Origin: Bacteroidales bacterium
GTDB lineage: Bacteria > Bacteroidota > Bacteroidia > Bacteroidales > Lentimicrobiaceae
Reading direction: 5' to 3'
DNA: 64,000 bases
NCBI GenBank assembly: GCA_016709025.1
Contig: JADJEQ010000039.1
Location: forward strand, 1 to 64,000
Part shown: piece by piece, positions 38,118-47,813 of the stretch
Position numbering within the stretch: the first letter of the stretch is position 1
How the letters are laid out: each line of letters begins with the position of its first letter
Notes under the pieces: model-generated
The model's database searches: none
Seen by the model: the letters and a program-made list of their open reading frames with translations, nothing else
What the model was told of the DNA's origin: nothing
Position numbers and translations under genes: made by a program

Positions 38118-38505
38118 TCGTTTAAATAAACACTAGGTTAACAAGTAAAATTTTTAAGATGCTCAGACAGACATATCTGAAAGTTATTGATAGGTTAAAC
38201 GCAATTTGAATTCCATTGTTACACCCACCGCTGTTAAAAAATGTTAACCAAATTCTGCATCAATTCTTTTGCAGAATATTTAACGAATTAAAAATGATAA
38301 TGTTCCCTGATTAACAACATATGTTTAAATATTTTTCAAAACATTGATTATTAGATATCTGGAACTTGCTTTTCATTTAAAAAGTACCCAATATCTTATT
38401 TGGAAATCAACCTTAAAATCCCGTGTAAAACGAATTTACAGTAAGTTAATATCTGTAACATAATTATACATACAGTTTTTGTAACTTTGTAAACTTGTCG
38501 CACCG
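38118..38505. other. Divergent intergenic region htrA/dapF
   Basis: Strongly AT-rich. Apart from the dapF promoter and the near-palindrome at 38495 no further element is recognised. Confidence 0.4.
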
Positions 38506-38512
38506 GTGACAA
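38482..38512 (+). promoter_or_regulatory. dapF -7 box and near-palindrome
   Basis: TAACTTTG at 38482-38489 fits TAnnTTTG perfectly. Six bases on, TTGTCGCACCGGTGACAA (38495-38512) is a near-perfect palindrome that would lie at the very 5' end of the transcript, as an operator or a 5' stem. No convincing -33 box. Confidence 0.4.
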
Positions 38513-38532
38513 AATGTCAAAAGGATGAAAAA

Positions 38533-39318
38533 ATGACAAAATTCTATAAATTCCACGGAACAGGTAATGACTTTATTATGCTTGACGGAAGGCATATTCC
38601 TGAGATTCCTTCTTCTACCGCCATTGCATATTTGTGTCACCGGAATTTTGGTATTGGAGCCGATGGATTAATTGTAGTCGCACCCAAGGAAGGTTACGAT
38701 TTTGAAATGATCTATTTCAATTCTGACGGAAGCCCTGCCAGAATGTGTGGTAACGGAGCCAGGTGTGCGGTTGCTTTCGCATATTTACTTGGACTGTCAG
38801 GAAGCAATGCCGTCTTTTTGGCCGGCGACGGCCATCACACAGCAGAAATAGTGACGGTAAATAAAAATGATTCAATTGTAAAAATCAGCATGGTCGATGT
38901 TAAGATACCCTCTGAATACGGGAATCAGACAGAGATCAATACAGGTACCCCACACCTTGTGAACATTGTTTCCGATACTGACAAAATTGATGTTTTTGCT
39001 GAGGGGCGTAAAATCAGGTATTCAGCCAGATACTCCGATGAAGGAATAAACGTAGACTGGCTTAGTTTGGAAAACGACATACTGACAGTAAGGACTTATG
39101 AGCGGGGCGTTGAAAATGAAACCCTTTCGTGCGGCACCGGTGTAACTGCCTGTGCAGTAGTTGCAGCTTTAACAACCGGACAAACCGGTTGGAAGGTTGT
39201 AACCCGCGGAGGAACTTTATGGGTAGAGATGGAAAAACAGGAGACCGGATTCTCTCAAATAACCCTGAAAGGCCCTGTAAAACATGTGTTTTCAGGAGAA
39301 ATCAGTATTCCGGTATAA
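38533..39318 (+). CDS. dapF: Diaminopimelate epimerase
   Basis: The start is ATG 38533 (MTKFYKFHGTGNDFIMLDG); the frame opens earlier at a GTG but the family begins here. 261 residues, normal. Two symmetrical halves, each giving one catalytic Cys: RMCGNGARCAVAFA and ETLSCGTGVTACAV. Converts LL- to meso-diaminopimelate for lysine and peptidoglycan, without cofactor, in the cytoplasm. First gene of a plus-strand run with the acetyltransferase (69 bases on) and mltG, linking it to cell-wall synthesis. Confidence 0.93.
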   Translation: MTKFYKFHGTGNDFIMLDGRHIPEIPSSTAIAYLCHRNFGIGADGLIVVAPKEGYDFEMIYFNSDGSPARMCGNGARCAVAFAYLLGLSGSNAVFLAGDGHHTAEIVTVNKNDSIVKISMVDVKIPSEYGNQTEINTGTPHLVNIVSDTDKIDVFAEGRKIRYSARYSDEGINVDWLSLENDILTVRTYERGVENETLSCGTGVTACAVVAALTTGQTGWKVVTRGGTLWVEMEKQETGFSQITLKGPVKHVFSGEISIPV

Positions 39319-39387
39319 TAGAGGAGATATTACCTTCGCTTTGAATCCGGATATAAATAAAATCAAGAGGTTCTAACTTTAAGAAGA

Positions 39388-39906
39388 ATGAAAGGAAAAC
39401 ACATCAGCCTTAGAGCTCCCGAGCCTGCAGACATTGATTGTATTTACAATTGGGAAAATGACATCTCGGTCTGGCATGTGAGTGGCACAACAAAGCCCTA
39501 TTCCAGGTATGATATTGAGCAATATGTTCTCAATACCCATCACGATATTTACGCAGCCAAACAATTAAGATTGATGATTTCACTTCACAATCATCCTTCT
39601 GAGCCAATAGGAGCCATCGATCTGTTTGATTTCGACCCGTTGAATCACCGTGCCGGGGTTGGAATACTAATGACCAGCCACGAACGGGGCAAAGGATATG
39701 CCACTGAGGCATTGTCTCTTCTTTGCGACTATTGTTTTAACACGCTCAACCTTCACCAGCTTTTTTGCCATATATCTCCTGACAATAAAGTTAGTATTCA
39801 ATTATTCACCAGGGCAGGATTTGTGACCACGGGTATCTGCAAAGAATGGACTTTATCAGGAAATGTTTGGCATGACGCCTGTTTTATGCAGTTGATCAAA
39901 GGATAA
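39388..39906 (+). CDS. GNAT-family N-acetyltransferase (RimJ/RimL-like)
   Basis: 172 codons. The order GKHISLRAPEPADID, PIGAIDLFDFDPLNHRAGVG, then the acetyl-CoA loop HERGKGYATEAL and the LNLHQLFCHISPDNKVSIQLF segment fits the RimJ/RimL (Acetyltransf_3) group, which acetylates protein N-termini, ribosomal proteins or small amines. Substrate cannot be told from sequence. Stop to mltG start is 11 bases, so co-transcribed with dapF and mltG. Confidence 0.8.
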   Translation: MKGKHISLRAPEPADIDCIYNWENDISVWHVSGTTKPYSRYDIEQYVLNTHHDIYAAKQLRLMISLHNHPSEPIGAIDLFDFDPLNHRAGVGILMTSHERGKGYATEALSLLCDYCFNTLNLHQLFCHISPDNKVSIQLFTRAGFVTTGICKEWTLSGNVWHDACFMQLIKG

Positions 39907-39917
39907 ATACAGATATT

Positions 39918-41000
39918 ATGAGCGAATTTTATCACCCAAGGTACTCCGGCAGAAAAACAAAAAGAAGATCAGGACGTGCTGTTTTACTGATTCTTGCAAT
40001 TTTAATGATAATTATTCTCGCCGGGGGATATGTTCTTTACAATGCAATTTACAAACCCAATGTGTACACGGGAGAAAATGAATCAGCCTATTTTACCATC
40101 CCAACCGGGAGTAACTTTGACAGTGTCAAAAAACAACTTTACATCCACGGGCTGATTATTCACCGGAAATCATTCGAACTGGTCGCCAGACTCAAAAAAT
40201 ATGATCAGGTAGTGAAGCCGGGCCGCTATAAGCTAACCAATGATATGGGTAATTTTCAACTTATCAATATGCTCCGGGGAGGCAGACAGGCACCAGTTAT
40301 GGTGATATTCAACAACATCAGAACACCCGATCAGCTGGCCAGCCGCATCAGCAAGCAAATTGAAGCTGATTCACTTTCAATCATCAGGTTACTTAACGAC
40401 AGTGCCTATCTCGATTCTCTCGGAGTAACCAAAGCGAGTCTATTTACAATTATCATCCCGAATAGTTACGAGTTTTACTGGAATACCAACGCCCGGGCAT
40501 TCATCAACCGGATGAAAACAGAGTCCGAAAAATTCTGGAACAGTGATCGTACTCAAAAACTTAAAGAACTGAATCTTAACCGGCACGAAGTCATAACCCT
40601 GGCATCGATTGTTGAAAAAGAAACAAACAAAAACGATGAAAAACCAACGGTCGCAGGGGTATACCTCAACCGACTGGTTAAAGGCTGGCTGCTCGAAGCT
40701 GATCCAACCCTGGTTTTCGCCCATGGTGATTTTGAAATGCGCAGGGTGCTGAATGTGCACAAACAAATTGATTCACCCTACAATACATACAAGCACACTG
40801 GCCTCCCTCCCGGCCCCATCTGCCTTCCTTCAGTTGCATCTATCGATGCAGTGCTTAACCATGAAAAACATGACTTTATGTTTTTTTGTGCACGTGAGGA
40901 TTTTTCTGGTTACCATAACTTTGCCAGAGGTATTGAACAGCATAACCTGAATGCCTGGAAATATCAGCAGGCCCTGAACCGGAAAAATATTTATAAGTGA
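39918..41000 (+). CDS. mltG: Endolytic murein transglycosylase MltG
   Basis: 360 codons. Basic N-terminus (RKTKRRSGR), one membrane helix at about 22-44, then a LysM-like part (FDSVKKQLYIHGLI) and the YceG domain. Its catalytic Glu lies in LASIVEKETNKNDEKPTVAG, followed by YLNRL and LEADPTLVFA, and the TYKHTGLPPGPICLPS segment ends the fold. It cuts nascent glycan strands at the inner membrane and limits their length. Followed by the AGACTGAG array. Confidence 0.9.
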   Translation: MSEFYHPRYSGRKTKRRSGRAVLLILAILMIIILAGGYVLYNAIYKPNVYTGENESAYFTIPTGSNFDSVKKQLYIHGLIIHRKSFELVARLKKYDQVVKPGRYKLTNDMGNFQLINMLRGGRQAPVMVIFNNIRTPDQLASRISKQIEADSLSIIRLLNDSAYLDSLGVTKASLFTIIIPNSYEFYWNTNARAFINRMKTESEKFWNSDRTQKLKELNLNRHEVITLASIVEKETNKNDEKPTVAGVYLNRLVKGWLLEADPTLVFAHGDFEMRRVLNVHKQIDSPYNTYKHTGLPPGPICLPSVASIDAVLNHEKHDFMFFCAREDFSGYHNFARGIEQHNLNAWKYQQALNRKNIYK

Positions 41001-41470
41001 GGCCAGAGAGACTGAGAGACTAAGAGACTAAGAGACTAAGAGACTAAGAGACTAAGAGACTGAGAGACTAAGGGAGACTGAGACTGGGAGACTGAGACTA
41101 AGAGACTAAGAGACTGAGAGACTGAGAGACTGAGAGACTAAGGGAGAATGGGTGAAGGGGAAAATGGGAGAATGGGACTGTTTTAGAAGGTTCTTCTCCT
41201 TGAGGAGAAGATGCCGAAGGCAGATGAGGTGGCAAAGTTAGACTGAGGGACTAAGAGACTGAGAGACTGAGAGACTGAGAGACTAAGGGAGAATGGGTGA
41301 AGGGGAGAATGGGAGAATGGGACTGTTTTAGAAGGTTCTTCTCCTTGAGGAGAAGATGCCGAAGGCAGATGAGGTGGCAAAGTTAGACTGAGGGACTAAG
41401 AGACTAAGAGACTGAGAGACTGAGAGACTGAGAGACTGAGAGACTTAGGGACTGAGGGACTTAGAGAAAA
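41001..41470 (+). repeat. AGAGACTGAG/AGAGACTAAG array with an internal 145-bp duplication
   Basis: Dozens of AGAGACTAAG / AGAGACTGAG decamers. Within them a unit of about 145 bases (about 41115-41260 and 41260-41405) is tandemly duplicated. It contains GGGAGAATGGGTGAAGGGG, GGTTCTTCTCCTTGAGGAGA (a short palindrome) and GATGCCGAAGGCAGATGAGG. No CRISPR-like spacer pattern and no coding sense. Confidence 0.7.
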
Positions 41471-41706
41471 AGAGTGACATTTTCCACTTTTCCAATATCT
41501 AATTTCAAATGTTGGCTGCTTTCAGGTTAGACCCTTAGATTCAAGCCAAAGTATTATATCAACATTCCATTGTTCCAGCTAATGGTCTAGTTTTCGGAGG
41601 GGCCCAATTTAACTTTCAAGCCAAAATAATCCAACATTCCATTGTTCCGTAATTCTTTTTCCCGGATTATCAACATTGCAATTGAACAACCTTTTAACCG
41701 ATTACC

Positions 41707-43071
41707 ATGAGAAAAGCATTCAAGGCCTACGACATCAGAGGTATTTACAACAAAGACTTCAATGGCAGCGATGTTTATAAAATTGGCTTCTTTCTGCCGC
41801 AACTCTTAGGTGCTGAAACCATACTGATCGGACATGATGTAAGGATTTCATCGCCCGAAATCCTTGAATTCCTGTGCAAGGGAATTACCGATGCAGGAGC
41901 GGATGTGCAGGTAGCCGGCGAATGTACCACACCCATGATTTACTGGGCAACAGCCCGTTTCAATTACAAAGCCTCTGTGATGATCACAGCTTCACACAAC
42001 CCTGCCAGTTACAACGGCCTTAAGATTTCCGGGGAGCAAGCATTGCCTGTTGGTCTCGATTCCGGACTTTCAGAGTTACTGGAAATGGCTGAAACTTACC
42101 CGGTGATACCTGCAGAAATTCCCGGAACATACACTACTTTCAGTTTTCGGAAGGAATACCTCGAATTTCTTTCAAAATACCAAACCGACCTGAGTGGGCT
42201 GAAAATAGCCGTAGATTGCTCAAATGGGATGGGCTCCTTGTTGATCAGGAATTTATTGGGGGATAGCCCTTTTTATTTGTTTGATAAACCTGACGGGACC
42301 TTCCCGAATCATGAACCCAATCCACTGGAAGAAGAGAATGTTGCAGATCTTAAAAAACTTGTACTGGAAAAAGGCTGTGATATCGGGTTGATTTTTGACG
42401 GTGATGCCGACCGGGTTATGTTTGTGGACGAAAAAGGACAATTTATACAGCCCGACATGATGATTGCCGTTTTGTCGGGATATTTTGCCGGCAAAGGGCT
42501 GAATGGCAATGCCATTCAGGATATCCGCACCTCAAAATCAGTTACTGAATACGTTGAGGAACAAGGTTTTTCCATGCATATGTGGCGGGTCGGTCGTGCC
42601 TATGCAGCCCTTAAACTCCGTGAAATCAACGGGTTGTTCGGAGGGGAACTGGCCGGTCATTATTACTTCAGAGACTTCTACTTTTCTGATTCTGCATATA
42701 TGGCGGCTTTAATTATTCTGGGCGAAGTAAAAAAACACCACAATAAAGGAATCCCGCTTTCGAAAATGATCAGCAATATCAGCCGTTATCATGGTACAGG
42801 AGAGATAAATTTTCATATCGACCAGAAAACCGAAGCCATGAATGCCCTCAGACAGGCTTTCTCAGACGAGGAAACACCAACTGCTTTTTTCGATTTTGAT
42901 GGGTACAGAATAGAATTCTCTGACTGGTGGTTTAATGTAAGACCATCCAATACAGAACCTTACCTGAGGTTTCTGGCCGAAGCAAAGAGCAAAAAATTAC
43001 TGGACATCAAAAAAGCCCGGGCATTAAAAATACTCAAACCATTTATTGTTGAAGCAAACCATGGTCATTAG
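41707..43071 (+). CDS. manB: Phosphomannomutase/phosphoglucomutase
   Basis: 454 codons, normal for the alpha-D-phosphohexomutase family. Phosphoserine loop TASHNPASYNGLKIS (about 98-112), metal-binding DGDADRVMF (about 240-248), sugar-binding GGELAGHYYF and phosphate-binding RPSNTEPYLRF near the C-terminus. Interconverts hexose 1- and 6-phosphates for nucleotide-sugar and envelope polysaccharide synthesis. The precise hexose is not certain. Its TAG stop lies inside the start of the next gene. Confidence 0.88.
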   Translation: MRKAFKAYDIRGIYNKDFNGSDVYKIGFFLPQLLGAETILIGHDVRISSPEILEFLCKGITDAGADVQVAGECTTPMIYWATARFNYKASVMITASHNPASYNGLKISGEQALPVGLDSGLSELLEMAETYPVIPAEIPGTYTTFSFRKEYLEFLSKYQTDLSGLKIAVDCSNGMGSLLIRNLLGDSPFYLFDKPDGTFPNHEPNPLEEENVADLKKLVLEKGCDIGLIFDGDADRVMFVDEKGQFIQPDMMIAVLSGYFAGKGLNGNAIQDIRTSKSVTEYVEEQGFSMHMWRVGRAYAALKLREINGLFGGELAGHYYFRDFYFSDSAYMAALIILGEVKKHHNKGIPLSKMISNISRYHGTGEINFHIDQKTEAMNALRQAFSDEETPTAFFDFDGYRIEFSDWWFNVRPSNTEPYLRFLAEAKSKKLLDIKKARALKILKPFIVEANHGH

Positions 43072-43999
43072 CGACTTCTGCAGGACCGGAATTTTTGTCT
43101 TTCTCTTCCTGATTTTGTCGGTAACAGTCCGGGCACAACAACCTGATACGATCGGAGCTGACACTACCCGAAGCGAAGTTAACAAAGCCCGCCTTACAGG
43201 GCTCATTGTCGGGGGATCGGTAATATATGCCGGAACCATGATTGGCTTATATCAACTCTGGTACAAAGACTATCCGCAATCGTCGTTTCATTTTATCAAC
43301 GACAACGATGAATGGCTTCAACTTGATAAATGCGGTCATGCAACCACTGCCTACTACCTGGGCATGGTTGGATATGAGTCGTTCAGATGGGCCGGTGTTG
43401 ATAAACATAAATCGGCCTGGTACGGCGGCAGCCTGGGATTTATGTACCTTACTGTTATTGAAATACTAGACGGATTTTCAGCTGAATGGGGTGCTTCGGG
43501 AGGTGACCTGCTGGCCAACACCTTCGGCTCGGCTGCATTCATCAGTCAGCAACTGATGTGGGAAGAGCAACGCATTCAGATTAAATGGTCGGTCCACCTT
43601 ACCGATTATGCCCAATACAATCCCGAATTACTGGGAAGAAATAATCTTGAAAGAATCGTTAAAGATTACAATGGTCAGACATTCTGGCTTTCAGCGAATA
43701 TCCATTCTTTTCTGAAAAACGAATCCCGGTTCCCTAAATGGCTGAACGTAGCAGCCGGGTATGGCGGTGAAGGAATGACCGGTGCAAGCTCAAATCCTTC
43801 GGAAATCGATGGGGTGCCCCTTCCCTACTACGACAGATACCGGAAATTCTATTTTGCTCCAGATATTGATTTGTCGAAGATCAAAACTAACTCTCAAACG
43901 CTGAATCTACTTCTCAAATACCTGGTCATTTTCAAGTTTCCATTGCCAACACTTGAATTCAGCAACAAAGGGGTTAAGTTTCATGCTTTGTACTTCTGA
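43061..43999 (+). CDS. DUF2279 (YfiM-like) exported protein
   Basis: The start is ATG 43061, overlapping the end of the phosphohexomutase gene by 11 bases. Signal peptide about 1-26 (GIFVFLFLILSVTVRAQ). Characteristic DUF2279 segments: NDNDEWLQLDKCGHATTAYY, YGGSLGFMYLTVIEILDGFS, EWGASGGDLLANTFGSAAF. Such proteins are predicted outer-membrane or periplasmic lipoprotein-like proteins of unknown function. The C-terminal part has further short strands. Confidence 0.7.
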   Translation: MVISDFCRTGIFVFLFLILSVTVRAQQPDTIGADTTRSEVNKARLTGLIVGGSVIYAGTMIGLYQLWYKDYPQSSFHFINDNDEWLQLDKCGHATTAYYLGMVGYESFRWAGVDKHKSAWYGGSLGFMYLTVIEILDGFSAEWGASGGDLLANTFGSAAFISQQLMWEEQRIQIKWSVHLTDYAQYNPELLGRNNLERIVKDYNGQTFWLSANIHSFLKNESRFPKWLNVAAGYGGEGMTGASSNPSEIDGVPLPYYDRYRKFYFAPDIDLSKIKTNSQTLNLLLKYLVIFKFPLPTLEFSNKGVKFHALYF

Positions 44000-44172
44000 A
44001 GTTTATTGGCTGATTAGCCAATTAGAATGACGAATGTAGAATGTAGAATGACGAATGACACCTTTCAACAAAGGCTCAGGGTAAAAATGACGAATGTCAA
44101 GTGATGAATGTATGAATCAGCTAATCCGCTAATCGGCTAATTTGCTAATCAGCTAATTTGCTAATTGACTAA
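44000..44172. repeat. ATGACGAATGT and CTAATNNG word arrays
   Basis: Units such as GAATGACGAATGTAGAATG and CTAATCCGCTAATCGGCTAA fill the gap between convergent genes. They match the families at 30.5 and 57 kb. Confidence 0.5.
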
Positions 44173-45270
44173 TTATACATTAAACCTGATATTCAGAATA
44201 TCTCCGTCTTCAACCAGGTAGTTTTTCCCTTCAACAAACAGCTTTCCGGCAGTGCGGCAGGCGTGTTCAGATTTCAGTTCAACAAAGTCTTTGTATTTCA
44301 TCACTTCGGCACGGATAAACCCACGTTCCAGATCGCTGTGAATTACCCCGGCTGCCTGGGGTGCAGTCATCCCTTTCTTGATGGTCCAGGCGCGGACTTC
44401 CATTGGGCCGGCTGTAAAAAATGACATCAGGTTCAGGATGGCATAGGCTGAACGCACCAGCCTGTTAACCCCCGGTTCAGAAAGACCTGCATCTTCGAGG
44501 AATACTTTGCGGTCCTCGGCGCTTTCAAGCTCTGCAATTTCGGCTTCAAGTGCGCCGGCAATTACAATGACTTCAGTATTTTCATTTTTAACTGACTCTT
44601 TCAACAGTTCAACATATTTGTTCCCTTTTGCGGCGGAACCATCGTCAACATTACAAACATAGATAACCGGCTTATCGGTCAGCAGGTACATATCGTCGAT
44701 AAACCGGCGGTCGGTCTCCCCTATTTCGAGTGTCCTGACCGATTGAAAATTTTCAAGATGGTCCTTAACGCTTGTCAGCACATCCACACCGTGTTTGGCA
44801 TCTTTATCCCCTGTTTTGGCAGCCTTTTCAAGCCGCTGAATCTTACGTTCCACCAGGTCCAGATCGCGGATCTGGAGTTCGAGATCTACGATTTCACGAT
44901 CGCGCACCGGGTTGACGGAGCCTTCCACATGGGGCAGGTTCTCATCATCGAAACAGCGCAAAACATGAATAATGGCATCGGTTTGCTGAATATCGGCCAG
45001 AAACTTGTTTCCAACCCCTTCACCCTGGCTGGCGCCTTTGGCCAATCCTGGAATATCCATAATTTCGACCGTTACAGGAACGATCCGTGCCGAATGGATC
45101 AGTTTATCTATCTCAACCAGCCGGTCATCCGGCACATTTACCTGTCCGAGGTTCGATTTGTTGGTGCTGTATGCAAAATTCGAGGTTTGTCCCTTGGTAT
45201 TGGAAATACAATTGAAAATCGTGGTTTTACCAATATTGGTTAAGCCTACGATGCCACATTTTAAAGCCAT
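44173..45270 (-). CDS. ychF: Redox-regulated ATPase YchF (Obg family)
   Basis: 365 codons, normal. P-loop GLTNIGKTTIFN, switch region DIPGLAKGASQGEGVGNKFL, the ATP-preferring NxxE-type base site in VCNVDD, a coiled-coil insert (QIRDLDLVERKIQRLEKAAK) and a C-terminal TGS domain (about 280-365, with FFTAGPMEVRAWTI). Binds ribosomes and hydrolyses ATP; involved in stress and translation regulation. Cytoplasmic. Solitary minus-strand gene. Confidence 0.93.
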   Translation of the reverse strand: MALKCGIVGLTNIGKTTIFNCISNTKGQTSNFAYSTNKSNLGQVNVPDDRLVEIDKLIHSARIVPVTVEIMDIPGLAKGASQGEGVGNKFLADIQQTDAIIHVLRCFDDENLPHVEGSVNPVRDREIVDLELQIRDLDLVERKIQRLEKAAKTGDKDAKHGVDVLTSVKDHLENFQSVRTLEIGETDRRFIDDMYLLTDKPVIYVCNVDDGSAAKGNKYVELLKESVKNENTEVIVIAGALEAEIAELESAEDRKVFLEDAGLSEPGVNRLVRSAYAILNLMSFFTAGPMEVRAWTIKKGMTAPQAAGVIHSDLERGFIRAEVMKYKDFVELKSEHACRTAGKLFVEGKNYLVEDGDILNIRFNV

Positions 45271-45838
45271 AAGTCTGAAATAAATTAATTTTAAAGGTGC
45301 AAAGATAGGTAAAAGGGAAAGGATTTCGGATTTCGGATTTCGGATTGTGGATTGCGGATTTCGGATTTAGCTTCTGAGACCTTCGCTTCGCTCCGGGTCG
45401 GATTTTTGATTAGCAAATTCGCCAATTAGTTGATTAGCGAATGGGCCTTTGTGAGTATGGGGAGATTGTGATCAAAGAGATTTCGGCTTTGGTGCGGTTG
45501 GTTTGCTTCTGAGACCTTCGCTTGCTCCGGGTCGGATTTTTGATTAGCAAATTCGCCAATTAGTTGATTAGCGAATGGGCCTTTGTGAGTATGGGGAGAT
45601 TGTGATCAAAGAGATTTCGGCTTACCTTTGGTGAACTCACTTCGTTCGGTTGCGGATTTCGGATTGCGGATTGCGGTCCATTGGATGGTCTCGACTTCGC
45701 TCGACCACCAAAGTACAGAATATAATTGTCCTTCTTACTTCTTACTTCTTACTTCTTACTTCTTACTTCTGACTTCTGACCTCTGACTTCTGACCTCTGA
45801 CTTCTGACCTCTGACCTCTGACCTCTGACTTCCGACCA
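45271..45838. repeat. Repeat-rich intergenic region with a tandem duplication of about 118 bp
   Basis: 45370-45488 and 45505-45622 are nearly identical (GCTTCTGAGACCTTCGCTTC to ATTTCGGCTT). A REP-like palindrome of 27 bases lies at 45683-45709 and matches 4699-4725 in reverse. 45730-45835 is a CTTCTTACTTCTGACCTCTGA array. No gene. Confidence 0.65.
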
Positions 45839-46717
45839 CTACTCATAAAGGTATGTTTCAGTAATTGACCAGCTAAAATCGCTTTCGGTCCTGATCAGGG
45901 GATAATTTTCCGGATTATAGGTAAAATTATAGTCGTCGGTATAGGTTTCAATGACCTCTCCTGAAATGTTGAAACCATTTCTTATGGAAGACAGTACATT
46001 GTTTACAGAACTATAATACGCCACTTCGGAGAATCTGTATAACTGTAAGTCCTTAAAAGGATTGTTTTTATTGTCATAGGTATAGAATACTTCCGCATCT
46101 TTAATAAAATCATTCTTCAGCAACAATAAATTTTCCTTACCGGAAGTTAGCCTTAGTAATTCAGGCTTCATAAATGGGAAATTATGTGAACCCTTCTGAT
46201 GTGTTCCGTTTTTCGAATAGGATTGCCATGTTTCAGTTGAAACCAGGTTTCCTTCTGACCAGTTATAGATTACATAACTGACCATATGCCATTGATCTTC
46301 GTTGAGGAAATATGATTCCATTCTTACAATCCTGCCATCACCGTTGACCTCAAAGACAGATTTTGCAACTGCATAATCTGCTTCTGTCATGGTCATTTTA
46401 TTACCCGCCCATGAATAAGTTATAATGCTGTACACCCCATCATCATCAAAGAAAGTTGCAGTTGAAATTCTTCCTTCCGAATCGTATTGGATACTGATTG
46501 AATCCACAGTTGCAAGACCCGCCATTGCAATAAGCTGGTTTTCGTCATTATACCGGAACAGCGCTGAATCAGAGCTTTCCCAGTGAGGATCATCAGAAAT
46601 ATACTGCATATTCATTTGCCTGAGCCTGGGCGCGCGTTCATCTTTCTTATCGTCATTCTTGTCACCACAGGAAGTCAGTAATAAAATGAATAAACTGAAC
46701 AGAACTGATTTCAACAT
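45839..46717 (-). CDS. SPII lipoprotein with YD/RHS-like strand repeats
   Basis: The start is ATG 46717 (MLKSVLFSLFILLLTSC); an earlier ATG exists at 46741. Lipobox LTSC is followed by GDKNDDKKDERAPRLRQ. The mature part has repeated short strands of the form RYNDENQLIAM, YDSEGRISTATF, YNWSEGNLVSTETW, YDNKNNPFKD. These are like the YD-type or DUF4595/DUF5032-type repeats found in Bacteroidota surface lipoproteins. Function unknown. A paralogue follows at 47814-48722. Ends with TAG. Confidence 0.7.
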   Translation of the reverse strand: MLKSVLFSLFILLLTSCGDKNDDKKDERAPRLRQMNMQYISDDPHWESSDSALFRYNDENQLIAMAGLATVDSISIQYDSEGRISTATFFDDDGVYSIITYSWAGNKMTMTEADYAVAKSVFEVNGDGRIVRMESYFLNEDQWHMVSYVIYNWSEGNLVSTETWQSYSKNGTHQKGSHNFPFMKPELLRLTSGKENLLLLKNDFIKDAEVFYTYDNKNNPFKDLQLYRFSEVAYYSSVNNVLSSIRNGFNISGEVIETYTDDYNFTYNPENYPLIRTESDFSWSITETYLYE

Positions 46718-46940
46718 TGAAAAATTACAGAGGATTCTCATAAAATTTATTATTGGTGTATTAAAAATGGGTTAAATGAATTTCAACATTCTAACGTAAG
46801 CTGTAGTCTATTAATTTTGATCACTCAATTCGACAGTCACTGATTATTTGTAAGTAAATGTTGAAGTATCCAAAGTGTTTTAGATAGCAAAAGGCCTTCA
46901 ACATCACATTTAAAAAGCAATGGAATTCGGGGTTCGGTTA

Positions 46941-47768
46941 CTATTTCGTTCCTTCAAGTTTCATTTGTAATTCTTTGTTGATTTTTTCGCTGATGACGTT
47001 TATTAGTACTCCGGAATAGTAATCATATTTCATAATCATAGCAGGTTCTGTATATTCATCGAATTTTCCGTCTTTGTTGTGGTCAATACCAAATTTCAAT
47101 AGCAAGTCCTTGCTTTTATCGACAAAGTTTATTTGAGAAACATCGGCATTTTCTAAACTGATTTCCTTCAACTCCTTGCTTTTCAATGAATATAAGAAAA
47201 GTTTTTTGTAGTCAAGTTGATTGATTACTCCATCTTTATAGGTGTCTTTTGTTGATGCCAAAAACACCACTAAAATATCATCCTTAAAATACTCTGTCTG
47301 AATATCTCTAAAATTTATTCTTTCTTTAAACAATTTTTCGACACTCCCGTTTTTGAAGTCATAAATCAAAAGATTGTTGAAGTCTCCGGAATACTGTTTT
47401 GAATACCTGCTTTCTGATTTGTAATCAGAAGGAGCTTCCGTTATATTCAATAATCCATTGTCAATGAATTCCGCACTTTGCAATGTCTTATGAGAAACAG
47501 GAATTAAATATATTAAATTCAAAGTATCAATAAGTACTGGATTTTCATATGAAATCAATTGTTGTCTTTTATTTTCCTGCTGCAATTCTTCAATTTTTTC
47601 ATCCGACAAGATTCCAGCGTCCTGATCATCGGAGCTGAAAATTCTTCTGATTTCAGTTATTGCGACGGTCGAAATGACAATAAGTCCAAAAATCGATATC
47701 AGGATAACAACTGTTCCTATGACTGCAAGTACTTTCTGGTTGTAATTTTTAATCTTTTCAATGTTCAT
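46941..47768 (-). CDS. Membrane-anchored hypothetical protein
   Basis: 275 codons. One N-terminal membrane helix at about 15-37 (VLAVIGTVVILISIFGLIVI), a coiled linker (EKIEELQQENKRQQ), then a roughly 200-residue extracytoplasmic domain with strand repeats and an EF-hand-like or acidic loop IDHNKDGKFDEYTEP. That loop (D-x-N-x-D-x-K-x-D) could bind calcium. Located between two lipoprotein paralogues. No family recognised. Confidence 0.6.
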   Translation of the reverse strand: MNIEKIKNYNQKVLAVIGTVVILISIFGLIVISTVAITEIRRIFSSDDQDAGILSDEKIEELQQENKRQQLISYENPVLIDTLNLIYLIPVSHKTLQSAEFIDNGLLNITEAPSDYKSESRYSKQYSGDFNNLLIYDFKNGSVEKLFKERINFRDIQTEYFKDDILVVFLASTKDTYKDGVINQLDYKKLFLYSLKSKELKEISLENADVSQINFVDKSKDLLLKFGIDHNKDGKFDEYTEPAMIMKYDYYSGVLINVISEKINKELQMKLEGTK

Positions 47769-47813
47769 GGTATTGTCTTTTTCATTTAACTTATTCCGGA
47801 AGTATGCTTCTGA

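Noticed and set aside
41001..41470. CRISPR array
   Set aside because: Decamer units lie back to back with no unique spacers of 25-40 bases, and no cas gene is near.
32778..43071. TAG reassigned as a sense codon throughout the genome
   Set aside because: pyrG, the phosphohexomutase, the propeller protein, the receiver-first kinase and both lipoprotein paralogues all end at family-typical length with TAG, so TAG is a working stop. Only local readthrough remains possible.
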